Program-made: the position numbers and the translations under genes
The notes under the pieces: model-generated
Databases searched by the model: none
What the model was told of the DNA's origin: nothing
Seen by the model: only the letters and a program-made list of their open reading frames with translations
Shown: positions 1-20,000 of the stretch, in pieces
Layout: each line of letters starts with the position of its first letter
How positions within the stretch are numbered: position 1 is the first letter of the stretch
Source of the DNA: Pipra filicauda
Taxonomy: Eukaryota > Chordata > Aves > Passeriformes > Pipridae
NCBI RefSeq assembly: GCF_003945595.2
Contig: NW_024104998.1
Coordinates: 3,343,790 to 3,407,789, forward strand
Direction of reading: 5' to 3'
Length of the DNA: 64,000 nt

Positions 1-692
1 AAAGGTTTTTCTCATTTAGTTGTCTTCAATTCACCTACCATTTGATAGCCTTCATTTTTAAGCAGAGGACTGAAGATGAGTGCTACTTAGTGGGGCAACC
101 TGTAGCATCCAGATGGCAAGAGTGGCTTTGAAAGTTTTATGTGATGATAATGGTCATATGTGTTAGATAGGTGTGGTGGTATGCTGCCTAAGTCATTAAT
201 TCACAGGTGAACAGTTCCTCTTGGGTTTGACCTTTTTATAGTAATTGACATCTAATTATCTCAATTTTGTTGCATTTTTCACTCCTTTTGTAACAGTGAA
301 GTTGTGACATTCAAAACAGAGTACAATAGAATAACAAAAGCATATGCTTTATTGTAGCAATAAATTGCTTTTCTAGTATTTTTACATTTGGAAAGCTCTT
401 GGCATTTCAAAGGCTCCAAAACATCTTTGCCGAGAAGTTTTTGGTTTTTCTATTTTGTTTGTTTTCCATTTTGGAATTATGTTCTGTAAAGTCTGCAGTT
501 CAAAAGCCCTGGTTTGGGGAGAAAAATCCTATTTTTGACTGTGTAAGCCTATGGAAATTAAGGAAGAGATTTGGAAATAAGCTATTGATCTTGTCGCTCT
601 CCACATTAGCCTAAAGGTCTTATTCCTGGAGCTCTGCATTATTTCTGTACTTTCATATTTGTGTCTGCAACTTCAGCTACCTAGGTATTTGA

Positions 693-9055
<8,363 letters not shown>

Positions 9056-9335
9056 GTGCCTTTCCCTCCAGCTGTTTAAAGGAACTCTAATTTTAAACAA
9101 AACCTTTTAAAGGAACTTAACTGTGTGCAATGATGGTTGCTGAAGTTCAACCAGATAGGAAGCTTTGTTCAACTACAACTTTCTATGTTATGGTGACTTC
9201 ACTGAGAGCTCTTAACTTCCATAGCGTATGCATTTGTTTTTCATGGACTATCATACTGAAATTGCTTGTCTAAAATGATAACTGATATGAAATTAAAGAC
9301 CTATTTTTCTGTAATTAAAGAGCTCTTAACTTGCA
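9056..9335 (+). other. NSMAF: NSMAF 3' UTR with two ATTAAA poly(A) signals
   Basis: After the TAA, AT-rich sequence carries ATTAAA at 9292-9297 and again at 9314-9319, followed by a T/G-rich stretch (TTGTTTGCTTT). This places cleavage near 9330-9340. A longer 3' UTR using more distal signals cannot be excluded. Confidence 0.6.
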
Positions 9336-9339
9336 GTCA

Positions 9340-12326
9340 TTGTTTGCTTTACATGGAATGCATCATGGCTTGCTGTTTGAACTGGTTTGAAAGAAGAAGC
9401 ATTTGATTCTTAATTTAAGCCTTTTAGGACATCTGCAGCTTCGTGTCATGTCTCATGACATAATGCGTGTACCTCTAGTGTTATAGTCAACCTTCCTTCT
9501 TAGTGAACATGCATGTGATTGCAAATACTGCTTGGAACACCAAGGCAGCTGCTGTTCTGAGCAGTGGTCAGTCTGTGGTTATTTGCAAAGGCATAGAGCA
9601 GAATAAGAACGTATTCCATATTGCTTTTTCCTACTGGAAAATAGCACTAATGTATTGGCCTGAAAGAAAGACGAACATAAAACTGATTGCCTAACAGAGA
9701 ACAGTTACAGATAACATGTGTTGATATAAGTATTCCCCTAATCCTGTGCCTTAAATTAGTCTTTTATGCTCTGTTACTATTGCCTTTCATGACTTGTATT
9801 ACTGTCCTTCTCTTAGTAATCCAGCATTTTCATGTTTTGTTTAGTGTTCTCAACCACTTTCAACTCAAATCACCTTTGAGACAGAATTTAAATACAGCAT
9901 TTAAAAGAGCTACAGCTCCTGGGCTTATCCTGATTTATTCTGGGTTACTCTCTTAACCCAGGGACAAAGCAGTGTTGCACAAGGATTATTTTCCAGCGTA
10001 TCATTTCCTGTCAGGAGCTTTTCTGAAGTGAGAGACTTGAAATAGTATTTAAATGGTTTATTACAGCAATAAGCATTTGCAGTGGTGATATTGCCTGAGT
10101 ATGACCCAAGATCAATATTTATTTCTCTGCTGGTATTCTCCACTGTCGGTGTTGTCCATGTGTCCAGGACAAGCATTCTTCTGAATTATGTTCACTCAGT
10201 CCTCTGTCTGTAGATATCCTGCCTTGGGTTTGACACCCATTGCCTATTCCAGAGCACAGCTGTATTGTAAAACAAATGGCCTACGGTTAAGGGCTGTTCT
10301 CTCACTCCCTTGATCTTTTTTTATGCTGGAGTGTGAACTTACTTTTCAGTAAGGTAGTGGTATTAAACCAAACTGGTATTTATTTCAGCTGCACTACTCA
10401 CTTGGCTTAGCAAATAACTGAATGTTTATGTAATCAAGGAGTGTGTGTGGGGAAAGCACATGGGGCAAAAGAATAAGCCGTATCACACACTCCTGCTGGT
10501 ACCAGTCTTAATCTTGCAGGAGAATGTTTGGTGTCTGCACAGTTTCTTCACCTTTCAATTTATTTACTTCCCAAAAATATCTGTGTGTAGGCAAAGATAG
10601 AATGTGATTGTTCTACACTTGCCTGAAAACGTGTTGGGGGATTGTCCTTTCTCACTAGAGGTCCTCCTGCTGAGCTAAACCAGAGGAAAATGACCCTGAA
10701 GATGTGACCCCTCAGTTTCAACTTAAACTACCTCAGAGAGAATATACTCTTAACTTTCTTTTGATTAAATATGGATGCATGCTGTGCATAGCTGAGTGCA
10801 TCTGAGGTTTACTTTCTGCTGAAAAGCATGCTCACAAAACAGCTATCAGCCAGCTGCTTCATTGCCTAAAGCAGCCATAGCTTTTAAAGGGGGGGGGAAA
10901 TCAAGTTAAACCCGTTACTATGTTAGTATGTCGTGTTGGGGATTTTTTTTTTTTTTTTTTTACAAATCATATGTGTGCAAGGAACTACATATAGACCACG
11001 ATTTTCTTGGAGCTTAGCTCAAATTAATCTGTGTATATACATTTAACCGTAAGTTACTCTCCAATGCTAGGTAATTTCTGCCTTAAAGGAGCTTTTTGAT
11101 TATTCTTCACTTGTGGTTGCTACATGCTATAGCTGGAAGGAAAACACTAAGTGCTTGTACTGAAGTTCTACCTGTTTGTTATTTCCAGTAGATCTCCCCC
11201 TTAGTTGCAGCTAAGGGGGATAACATGTTTTTGTTTGATAACAAAAAGATGAGTATTGTTTTCTTATGTTCCCCCAACGTCTTTTTGTCTCTGTTTACTT
11301 TTTTTACTTTTAGTTTTAGACAGATTTGTTTTTAGTTAGGAGTTTAGGTGGCCAAACCCCACTGATCAACCTGCTTTAGGTATAGAACTGGCCTCTGCTG
11401 CCTCATCTGATCCTAAGTAAAAACTGATCAGCATTTCAGTATGTTGGTTTGGGATTTCTCCAAGGATTTCATAGCTAAGCCACGACCCTTAGAGCTGACT
11501 GCTGCAGGCCACAAGTCCTGTGCCCATGAGCCTGAATTATACCTATGTTAGATGAAGTCAGCAATTACTGCCAGTGCATACTTGCCAAAGTGGTTCCAGA
11601 GACACATAATTTAGTAACCAAACAGTCCAATTAAAATTACTCCCAGGATGAATTTGATCACCACTAAAGCCTGAAGTGGTGTGATGGTTTTCTCTTGGTT
11701 ACCATAACTGAGAAAATAATTTGAGAAACAGGAATCTACACAATAAGGCTTTTCGTGACAGGCAGAGTTGAGCTTCCACTGCTAAACTTCAGTCATCCCA
11801 GAAAGAGCAGGTCTGTGGCTCAGATCCACAACCCTAAGCCTTCCCCCATCACTGCTTTTCCTACAAACTGGAAAAGCTGCAATTAGCTACACATGCTAAT
11901 AAGGGACTGGCAGATGAGACTCCTTTTATTGCAGACTGCCAATCTCTGAACTGTTTCCCTTCTTCTTGATGTGATCTCTTATGAACATCTTTTGAAGTAT
12001 TATCTCCCTTAAATGGACAAGCAAGTAAATAATTAAGATACTACCCTTTCCAGACCAAATCTGGATCCAGATCAGTTCTGAATGAACAGCTGAAGTGATT
12101 CCCCAAATCCATCTTAGAACAAATAATACCTATACTAAACTGAAGTTCGATGCTTTGGGCTACTGCCCACTATGAGGAAGACCAAAGTTCAGTAATCCTA
12201 AATTTCATAGCTGAAACCTGGAACACAACAGGGGACAAAAAAAAAAGAAAAAAGAAAAATCACTACAACTGGTATTTAACTTCAGATCACTGAACCTGAA
12301 AGTTTCAGCTGAATATGCCTATGATC
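9340..12326. other. Gap between NSMAF and the LTR: no gene seen
   Basis: AT-rich sequence between two convergent genes. It holds only simple features: a T run at about 10942-10960, a short G run near 10891, and a 10-bp inverted repeat at 11195-11220. I see no exon-like frames or RNA gene. Confidence 0.6.
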
Positions 12327-12851
12327 TGTTGTGGTGGCTTGACCCCAACCAGCAGCTGAGCCACTACAGAGTTTCCCCCCTCACCCTGCCCACAGCAGGA
12401 TGGGCAAGAGAATCAGAAGGGCAAAAGCTAGGAAAACTTGTGGATTGCAAAAGATGGTTTACTAAGTGAAGGGAAAAAAAAAAAAAAATTGATGCAAAGG
12501 TAATCACTCCCCAGATCCCACCAGCAGACTCATGCCCAGTCTCCAAGCAACAAATGCTTTGGAAAGATTCTCCCAAAATTATTGCTGAGCATAATGTCAA
12601 AGGGTGTGGGATTTTCCCTTGCTCAGTTTGGGCCAGCTGTGCTCCCTCTCAGCCTCCTGACTCCCTGAGCCTGCTTACTGGGGGCAGGGGACAGAGTGAG
12701 AAGCAGGAAAGGCCTTGACACCGTTCAAGTACAGCTCAGCAACAGCAAACACACTGGTGTGTTATCATCCCTGCCCTGGTCACAAGCCTCAAACACAGCA
12801 CCACACCAGCTGCTACAACAACAGTTAACTCCCTCACAGCCAGACCCAGCA
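12327..12851 (-). mobile_element. Solo LTR of an avian endogenous retrovirus, minus orientation
   Basis: About 525 bp bounded by TG...CA. Read on + it begins with a TGTGGTGGCTTGACCCC-type edge, and internally has CAGTTTGGGCCAGCTGTGC and GAAAGGCCTTGAC. These are landmarks of an abundant LTR type in bird genomes; its reverse complement is the transcribed sense. It aligns by eye with the copy at 25009-25551 in opposite orientation. No retroviral gene lies beside it, so it is a solo LTR. Exact family name and target-site duplication were not resolved. Confidence 0.75.
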
Positions 12852-12924
12852 AGCTGCAAACAGTTTTCAAATTAAATTCCAACTCTACAATTAGCATGTC
12901 TTGTAGCTGGCTTGTGTTGTAAGG

Positions 12925-13110
12925 GGCCTTAAAGATCATCTCATTCTAGCCCCTCTGCCAGGGGCAGGGACACCTTTCACTAGATCAGGTTGTTCAGAGC
13001 CCCATCCAGCCTGGCCTTGAACACTTTCAGGATGGGGCATCCACAACTTCCCTGGGCAGCCTGTTCCAGTGCCTCACCACCCTCACAGTGAAGAATTTCT
13101 TCCATTAAGC
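12925..13110 (-). mobile_element. CR1 LINE 3'-end fragment, minus orientation
   Basis: The + strand reads as antisense CR1: AAGATCATCTCATTCTAG, GGCAGGGACACCTTTCACTAG, ATCCAGCCTGGCCTTGAACAC, GGATGGGGCATCCACAAC and CCTGTTCCAGTGCCTCACC. It lies just after the LTR and before the SDCBP poly(A) region. Both ends are truncated. Confidence 0.88.
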
Positions 13111-13274
13111 ACATCTTGTTTAAAGTATCCCAGAGCTATCCTTCTAAAACATTTCAATGTCACAGGCAGTGAGCTGATTTAGGTATTTTACACTGTATTT
13201 CCTGTCTTCATTGTTGCCTGCAACTGACCTCAATAAAACAAGCCTGTCTTAACTCATCTTAAGTATGCACACAC

Positions 13275-13949
13275 ACAGGATCTAAAGTTTCAGTCATTTA
13301 TTTGGTTATGTCTGAATCCTTAAAAGAACATGGTTAAGGCGAGAGATAAGCATATTAGTTACAATTTGTATAACAAGTGATAAAAAGATTTGAGTATCTG
13401 TACACTACTTTAATTACGCTTACTTACTGACTGATGCCTTGAGCTATATTCAGCTTAGCTGGCATTCTTGTGTAAACAGTATTTACTAGAACAAAAAATT
13501 AACTAGTACTAGCCATACTTCTAATACTCTATTTCAAATCTACTCTTGCAAACAAAAAGCAGTAAAAATACTCATTTGTCTTCAACATACAAAGCGCAGC
13601 ATTGTCCTGGGTAACAACACGTAACTTTGCAAGTGACACCTGGTTCCTTTAGTTGCAATGGCTTATAGTAATAGTAAGCTAAGTAAGAGACCTATGAAAA
13701 GAAGTCATAACACAACTGGAATTTCACATTTGTCAAGCATGTAAGGCTACGAGTTTTACAGTGTGTGAATAAATGAGATATGTTGAACGGTAACATTCCC
13801 AGCCATTATAGATGCAAATGCTTGATGCAGCATATCTTCTCTCAGCCCCCAGAAAGGCTCATGTGCAGAAGAAAGATCACTGAGTATAATAGCCCAAGTT
13901 TAGTGGAATCATCATTATATATATGTACACACACATCCATGGTGCAAGT
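13275..13949 (-). other. SDCBP: SDCBP 3' UTR with AATAAA signal
   Basis: On the minus strand this follows the stop codon. AATAAA (TTTATT on +) lies at 13297-13302 with cleavage expected about 15-25 bases further, near 13275-13285. The UTR is roughly 670 nt and AT-rich, with a short CA/TA microsatellite near 13915-13936. Confidence 0.65.
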
Positions 13950-14004
13950 TTAGACTTCAGGAACAGAGTGATCCATCAGGCTTTTCATGATGCTAGTTGC
14001 CATC
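13950..14004 (-). CDS. SDCBP: SDCBP last coding exon ([17 protein letters not shown])
   Basis: On the minus strand the acceptor TTTATTTAG precedes the G completing Arg280. Seventeen residues and a TAA at 13952-13950 follow. This is the conserved C-terminal tail after PDZ2. Confidence 0.95.
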
Positions 14005-17000
14005 CTAAATAAAAGGAAAAGGCATTCAGTTTTGTAAGACAACTGCAGAAGACCACTAATGCTTCTGCTCACTGTATCTTTATCATTGCTAGCCCTTTAA
14101 TACAAATTAAAAGCTGGACTTTTACTCCACTATTTTTGAGAACAAATATGTTGCTACAGAAAGCTGCACCAAAGTGCACACAGAGAAGAAAGAGAAGCCC
14201 ACAACACTCAACATTTCTATTAGTACCTGAGCTATACTGTCAATATCTTTTGGGATATGGGCATGTGTGCAGAGTACTATCCCAAGCACAAGGGAAGGAG
14301 GGGAAGGGGAAAGGTGGCTGTTAGAATGAAAACTGCCTTGTAGAAAGAACCAAGGGGGTTAAAAAACCAACCAACCAAACAGGAAAAAAGACTCAATTAT
14401 ACCTGAAGCATTATTAATTTCGAGCAACTTCAAAAACATATTTTTGCAGGACAGATTTAGCTGTAGAAAGCCACTGTTGCCAAAGGATTAGAAAAGCCCA
14501 ACTATATCCTGCCAAGAATCATGTTTACGTCACCAGAATTAGTTGCACTAGAAACAATATTTTAGTTACAAGGTAACAAATACTTGTGGTATCCACATAC
14601 TTGAAAGTTCTCACAAATTCAGGCTTAGTCAAAATATGTTTAGAAAGGGTTTTTCCAGACAGGAAAAGGCAAAGGATCATCACTAACATATGAATTGGTT
14701 AAAAACAGAAACAAGACACACAGTTTGAGCAAAACATCAGATTAAATAAATTTTCAAACTCCCCCCTACCCCCTCCTCCAGTCTTCATGCAAAGTTTGTA
14801 ATTAGAGTTTAGTGACTGCATTTTATAGTCACTGTCAACTTGATTATAATTAACACCATGGCTGCTTTTTATTACCTACCTCTTTATTATATACTCATAA
14901 ATACTGGAAGGCATGACAGTAATGGTCACTACATTTCCAGCTGTTGCCAAGATGTCTGCAACCTGGGGGTCCTGTTATTAAACAAAAAGTTATATGAGCA
15001 ACACAACTTGAGCTGACCAATAAAGCAGCAGTTCAAGAGCTTTTTCTAGACACATTTCATGCAACTTACGGGACCCACAACTACTTGCTTGGAATATTTA
15101 ACCTTCAGGACAAATCACTGAACCTGCAATGCCACTTCATAGATATTTGATGATAAGTATCTCACATGAACTGACTAGAGAAGGGACACAGACATCCTAC
15201 ACAGAATTCCTGCTAAAATTTGAGGCAGGCTGGCAGGAGGAAGCTTATTCTTAGTTTTGCCAGCAAAGTTAGACTACAGATAAAAACTGAAGGTCAGCCT
15301 CACCAGGTAGAGGCAGAGAGAAGGAATGAGTTGCACTGCCTACCAATACAAAACTCCAAAGAAGCCTCAAAACTTGTATCTCTCTCCAATCAAGTTACCT
15401 CTCATGACTGACTGACTATCTTATTTTTTATGAACATTAAACAATATATTACAAACCTTTTCCCTCTCCAAAACACAGATACTATACGCAACTAAAAAGC
15501 TCCCAGTTCTCCACACGCACCACATATTTTACCTTCAATCCAATTACATTCTGGCCATTAATTTCACAGATGTTGTGCTCTGTAAGAAGTCCATTTCTCG
15601 CAGCAGAACTGTCTTTCACTATTGAGGTTATTTTTCCATTCTTGAATATGAAGCCAACATGCCCTGAGCTGTCCTTATGCATAGTAATAATGCGTTCAAA
15701 AGGTCTAAAAAGACATTTAAAATACAAAACAATGCTTTCAGTCTACTAAACCACAAAAGGAACCACATGCTATTTTAGCATCTTTGACTTAAAAAGTAAT
15801 TGTACTCTGACTCATACATCAACTATAATGAAAAGTAGTTGGGTTTAACTTTATTTTGTTAATATTGTTATATCAATATATACTTGTTTATAAACCTTAC
15901 ATGTTTTCCCTGTTCTACAGACCTTCTGCACCATCTGGATTAATAATACAAAGATCCCATACAACATCCACCCACCCACCACCACAAACAAACACACACA
16001 AATGTCCATTAAAAATTAAGTTTTCTCTACAAATGTTATAAGATAGATAAAATAACACAGGTAGTTTTAACAACTGTAGGCAGACCATGAGATTCTGGAG
16101 TATAAGGCTTCCCCAACAACATTTCTACTGCTTTACAGACAATAAGCCTTTAAACTGTGTCTTAAAAAAGCAGTAAATATCGGAAGAGGGTGGGGAGTTG
16201 GGCACAGAAGTGGTAGGCACAGCAGGGAATCTATCACCAGAGTATTTTGATTCAATACATGGTAGAAGTAGCTGCCCTCCACTGGGTCAAATTTGGTTCT
16301 TAAGCAAGGATAAACCTGGAAAAGGCTTTGAGACATACCTCATATCAAGCATCATCTGTCTTCTTGCAGCCTACAGACCTTAAATTGAATCTGACCTGTT
16401 GTTACTACATACAATTATCTACAAGCCTGTCATTTAATACAATTGAAAATCTGTATGGGTTCATCAAGCACACTGTTAGTAAAACTGGCATTAAGTCATA
16501 TGTAAGCAGAGTTCACAAGAAAACTACCATGCTAAATAAAATGTAAATTTGTCCATTAATACAGCAAATATTTTGGTACTACTCTTGTTTCATTTAGTAT
16601 AAGCAAAAGTTGAGTTGTGTTGTTAAAAAAGCACAGAAGTCTTCAATTCAGGGTTTAAGTTTAACTTGTGTTATCACTCACTAGTTTATCTTGGAAAAAC
16701 ATTATGCCTCATCATACTCAGAAAGTTTACAAGTTAAGAACCACTCTGACTGTTCCCCACAAAAGGGAACATTTCTGAGGATCCTTACTACTAAGTACAT
16801 AGACAAACAGATTTTTTTATGCCTGCAGTCCTGCTAAAGCAAGGGGAGACCCAAGCCCCATAGAATTACTCCGAGACAGATAATGACAATCCGTATCTGC
16901 AGCTGGCTTTACCTGTCCCGAATGATCATTGAAATCCTTTCTGCAGAAGCCTGTTTCAGAACTTTATGTGCTTTATCAGAACTCCATCCTGCACAGTTTT

Positions 17001-20000
17001 CACCGTTGATCTGCAGAACTTGGTCCCCAAACCGCAGACCAGCAAGGGATGCTGGAGAGTTTGCCTGAACTAACTGGACAAATATACCCTGCAAAAGAGA
17101 AGAAAAAGAGGAGAGGAGATGAAGTTCTTCCTTAAAGATGAAGACCAGTGACAGAGCACACAGCCCTTTAAAGTTTCCCATTCTCTATGCAATACCAGCC
17201 AAACAGACAGAAGGACTTACTAATTATTATTAAGGAGCATTTTTGAAATATCAGTCTGTTTAGAGATGTGTTTAAAAGTCTGACAGATAATTAATGCTAG
17301 AATAAAGTTTGAAAATAAACAAATCTGTTCTGTCTAGATCTCTAAACAAACAAAAAAAAAGAGCTAATTGAATTGAATTCTTACGCGAAGGGGTAAATAC
17401 TTTCCTGTTTAAACAGGAAATCTGAACAACTGGACCACCACAAACTGGTGGTAAATTTGCATATCTGAGCTGCATTTAACTAATATTTCCCTGGCCAGAC
17501 ACTGGAGTCTATATATAGCTGGAGAAATAGATGAGCACTGCTAGAAACAACATAGCAAATTTCTCCTTCTTTCACAACCCCGTTAGCTTTCAACTTTTTA
17601 ATCAACTATGACTTGCTACCACCTCAGGTAGAAAACCAAGACTATTTCTAGTCAAAGTACCCCTACAAACCAAGTAAAGCGTATCAAAGCAAAGTATAAA
17701 TAATAGTTCTGGGGAGAAGTGGTGTTAAAAAAAAAGCCAACACCACCCCATGCTACCCTGAGAAAACTCCATTTGCTGCGTTAGCAGGACTACAAGAAGC
17801 ATTTTAACCCTATATGCTACAGTCAGTTTAATTTTTTTAAAACATTCAGATTAAATGGCCTTGCCATGCTAAAAAAAAAAACCAAAAAACAAAAACCCAA
17901 AACGAAACAAATCTAAGAAAACACAAACAGAACAAACAGAGTAGCATTTTCCATGTTGAGAATCAAAAGATCCTGAAACAGAAGCTTCAGACCATGTTTA
18001 AGGACCTTCTATAGAAGAGGAAATACTTCTAAGCTGTGGGCAGTTCTCTGCATACTGCTGAACATTAAGTACTGCCCAGTATTTCCACAAAGATAGAGAC
18101 AAGAAGTCCTGAACTTCTAAAAAGTATCACAGCAGGTATGCATGTTCTAAAGCAGAAAATAAATATTACAAGTAATTTTCAGGTGTTATAAAACACATGT
18201 CACTAAATTGCCACAGTCAATTCAGATCCGATTCCAGACAGCTGGAAATCTAGTTACGGATCTAATGAAGGACTAAAATTCTGCTAATGGACAGCACTAT
18301 ACAGAAGACAATTTTGTGAATATACATCTACTAAATTAGTTCAGCAAGAAGATCTCTAGAGGCAAAAGCAAGCTTCTACACTTACATTGTCAACAGACTT
18401 TAGGCGAAGCCCAATTTTGCCATCTTGATCTTTACACAGAATTGCTTCACGGATGCCTTGCTTAATTTCTGCTCTGCGAATTCCAATATCATTTCCAGTC
18501 ACTGGAGCTACCATGTAATTAGTAGAAGGTCGTGTTACCAGTTGCTGATTAAAACAAAACAGCCAGACAACTTAGTTTCAACTTTCAAAAATAGCTATAT
18601 GTCAGTTTATATGAAGTAATATTCACAAAAAACAGTACACAAATTAAATCACAACACCAGCTCTCCCCCACCCCCTCCCAACACTGGAAACATAAAGCTC
18701 AGTTTAAGACCAGATTAAAATAGGCACTGTTACTTACAACAATTCATCACTCAGTCAAGTATGGTACTTAAGACAATAACAGTCCGTTCTCTAGAATGCT
18801 AGATACATATTTAGTCTTTATACTTTTGCTTTCTAAAACATGCTTGACTGGTACCTACACCCTGTGGCTGAGCAACTGCTGCCACTGGTAAGTTTCTCTG
18901 CACCTCTTCCTCACTGAGGCTCAGGCCCATATACTGAGAGAGTTCTGGATACAATCTGGGATATAAGCCTATAGAAGAAAAACAAAACAATAATAAATCA
19001 ATACATGTTGGTTTAACAGAAAGAGCAGTTACTGCTTTTATGTGTAAATTACTTCAACAAATCTTGTGCTATTGTAATTATTTAATTGGAAAATTATGAC
19101 AGAAAACTCAATTCAATCAAGACTGGTTTAGGAGAGCAATCAAAAAAAGCAGCATTTCTGAGATAAAGAGTTTACAGTGAACTTTCAGTTTCAGTTACTC
19201 CGTTCATTCTTTACAGCACAAACAACATAAGACATGAGGTGACAGGTTCCAAAACCAACACTGTGCTCAGTCCATGACGACATGCCTACCCTTCAGAGCT
19301 TTTGGGCAATTAGTGGGAAACTACTCTCCCTCCTACCCCCAAACCAGGTGTGCTGAAGAACACCTGAAGGACTTTCCACCAAGTTCAAAACAGCACTTGC
19401 AAGAGGCATCCATGCCAAGGATACTCCAGATCCCAGGCATGGGAGGGTTTCTACAGAAGTCTCCTGGTTGTAAGGTCAGCTCTACAGGCTGCTTTGAGAC
19501 TTCATAACAAAGCAGCTGTCATTTTCTCACAGCTTCAAAATGAAGGGGCCTTAGACATGCCTCTCAACAAGAAAAACCACACACAGCCCTTAAAATATCC
19601 TGCCATACTCAAGAGGAGTGAGATGCAGGGGGTGGAAGGAAAGCAAGCTGAACTGACACTTGTCAGACCTTGAGTCGAACAAGTCCAGAAATAAGACTGA
19701 TATTGCTCTTGACATTCCACAGATCATTAACTGGTGCCATTTAACAAGTGGCAGTTATGAGAACACTTGAGTCCACACAGCGTTCTTACTGAATCAGTGG
19801 GGACAGAAAAGGCTGCTTGGACAGAGAGGTGGTGCAAAGGATGACTTCAGAAGCAAACAGCCTCCCCAGTACACAAAGCTTAGGTTTCTAGGGTTCATTT
19901 ATGGGTATACGTATAAAAACAGCTATTATAAACTATTTGACCAGCAATGGTCAAATTTTCTGGGAAGGAACAAGGGTTACTGCAAGGTGAACGCCAGTTC

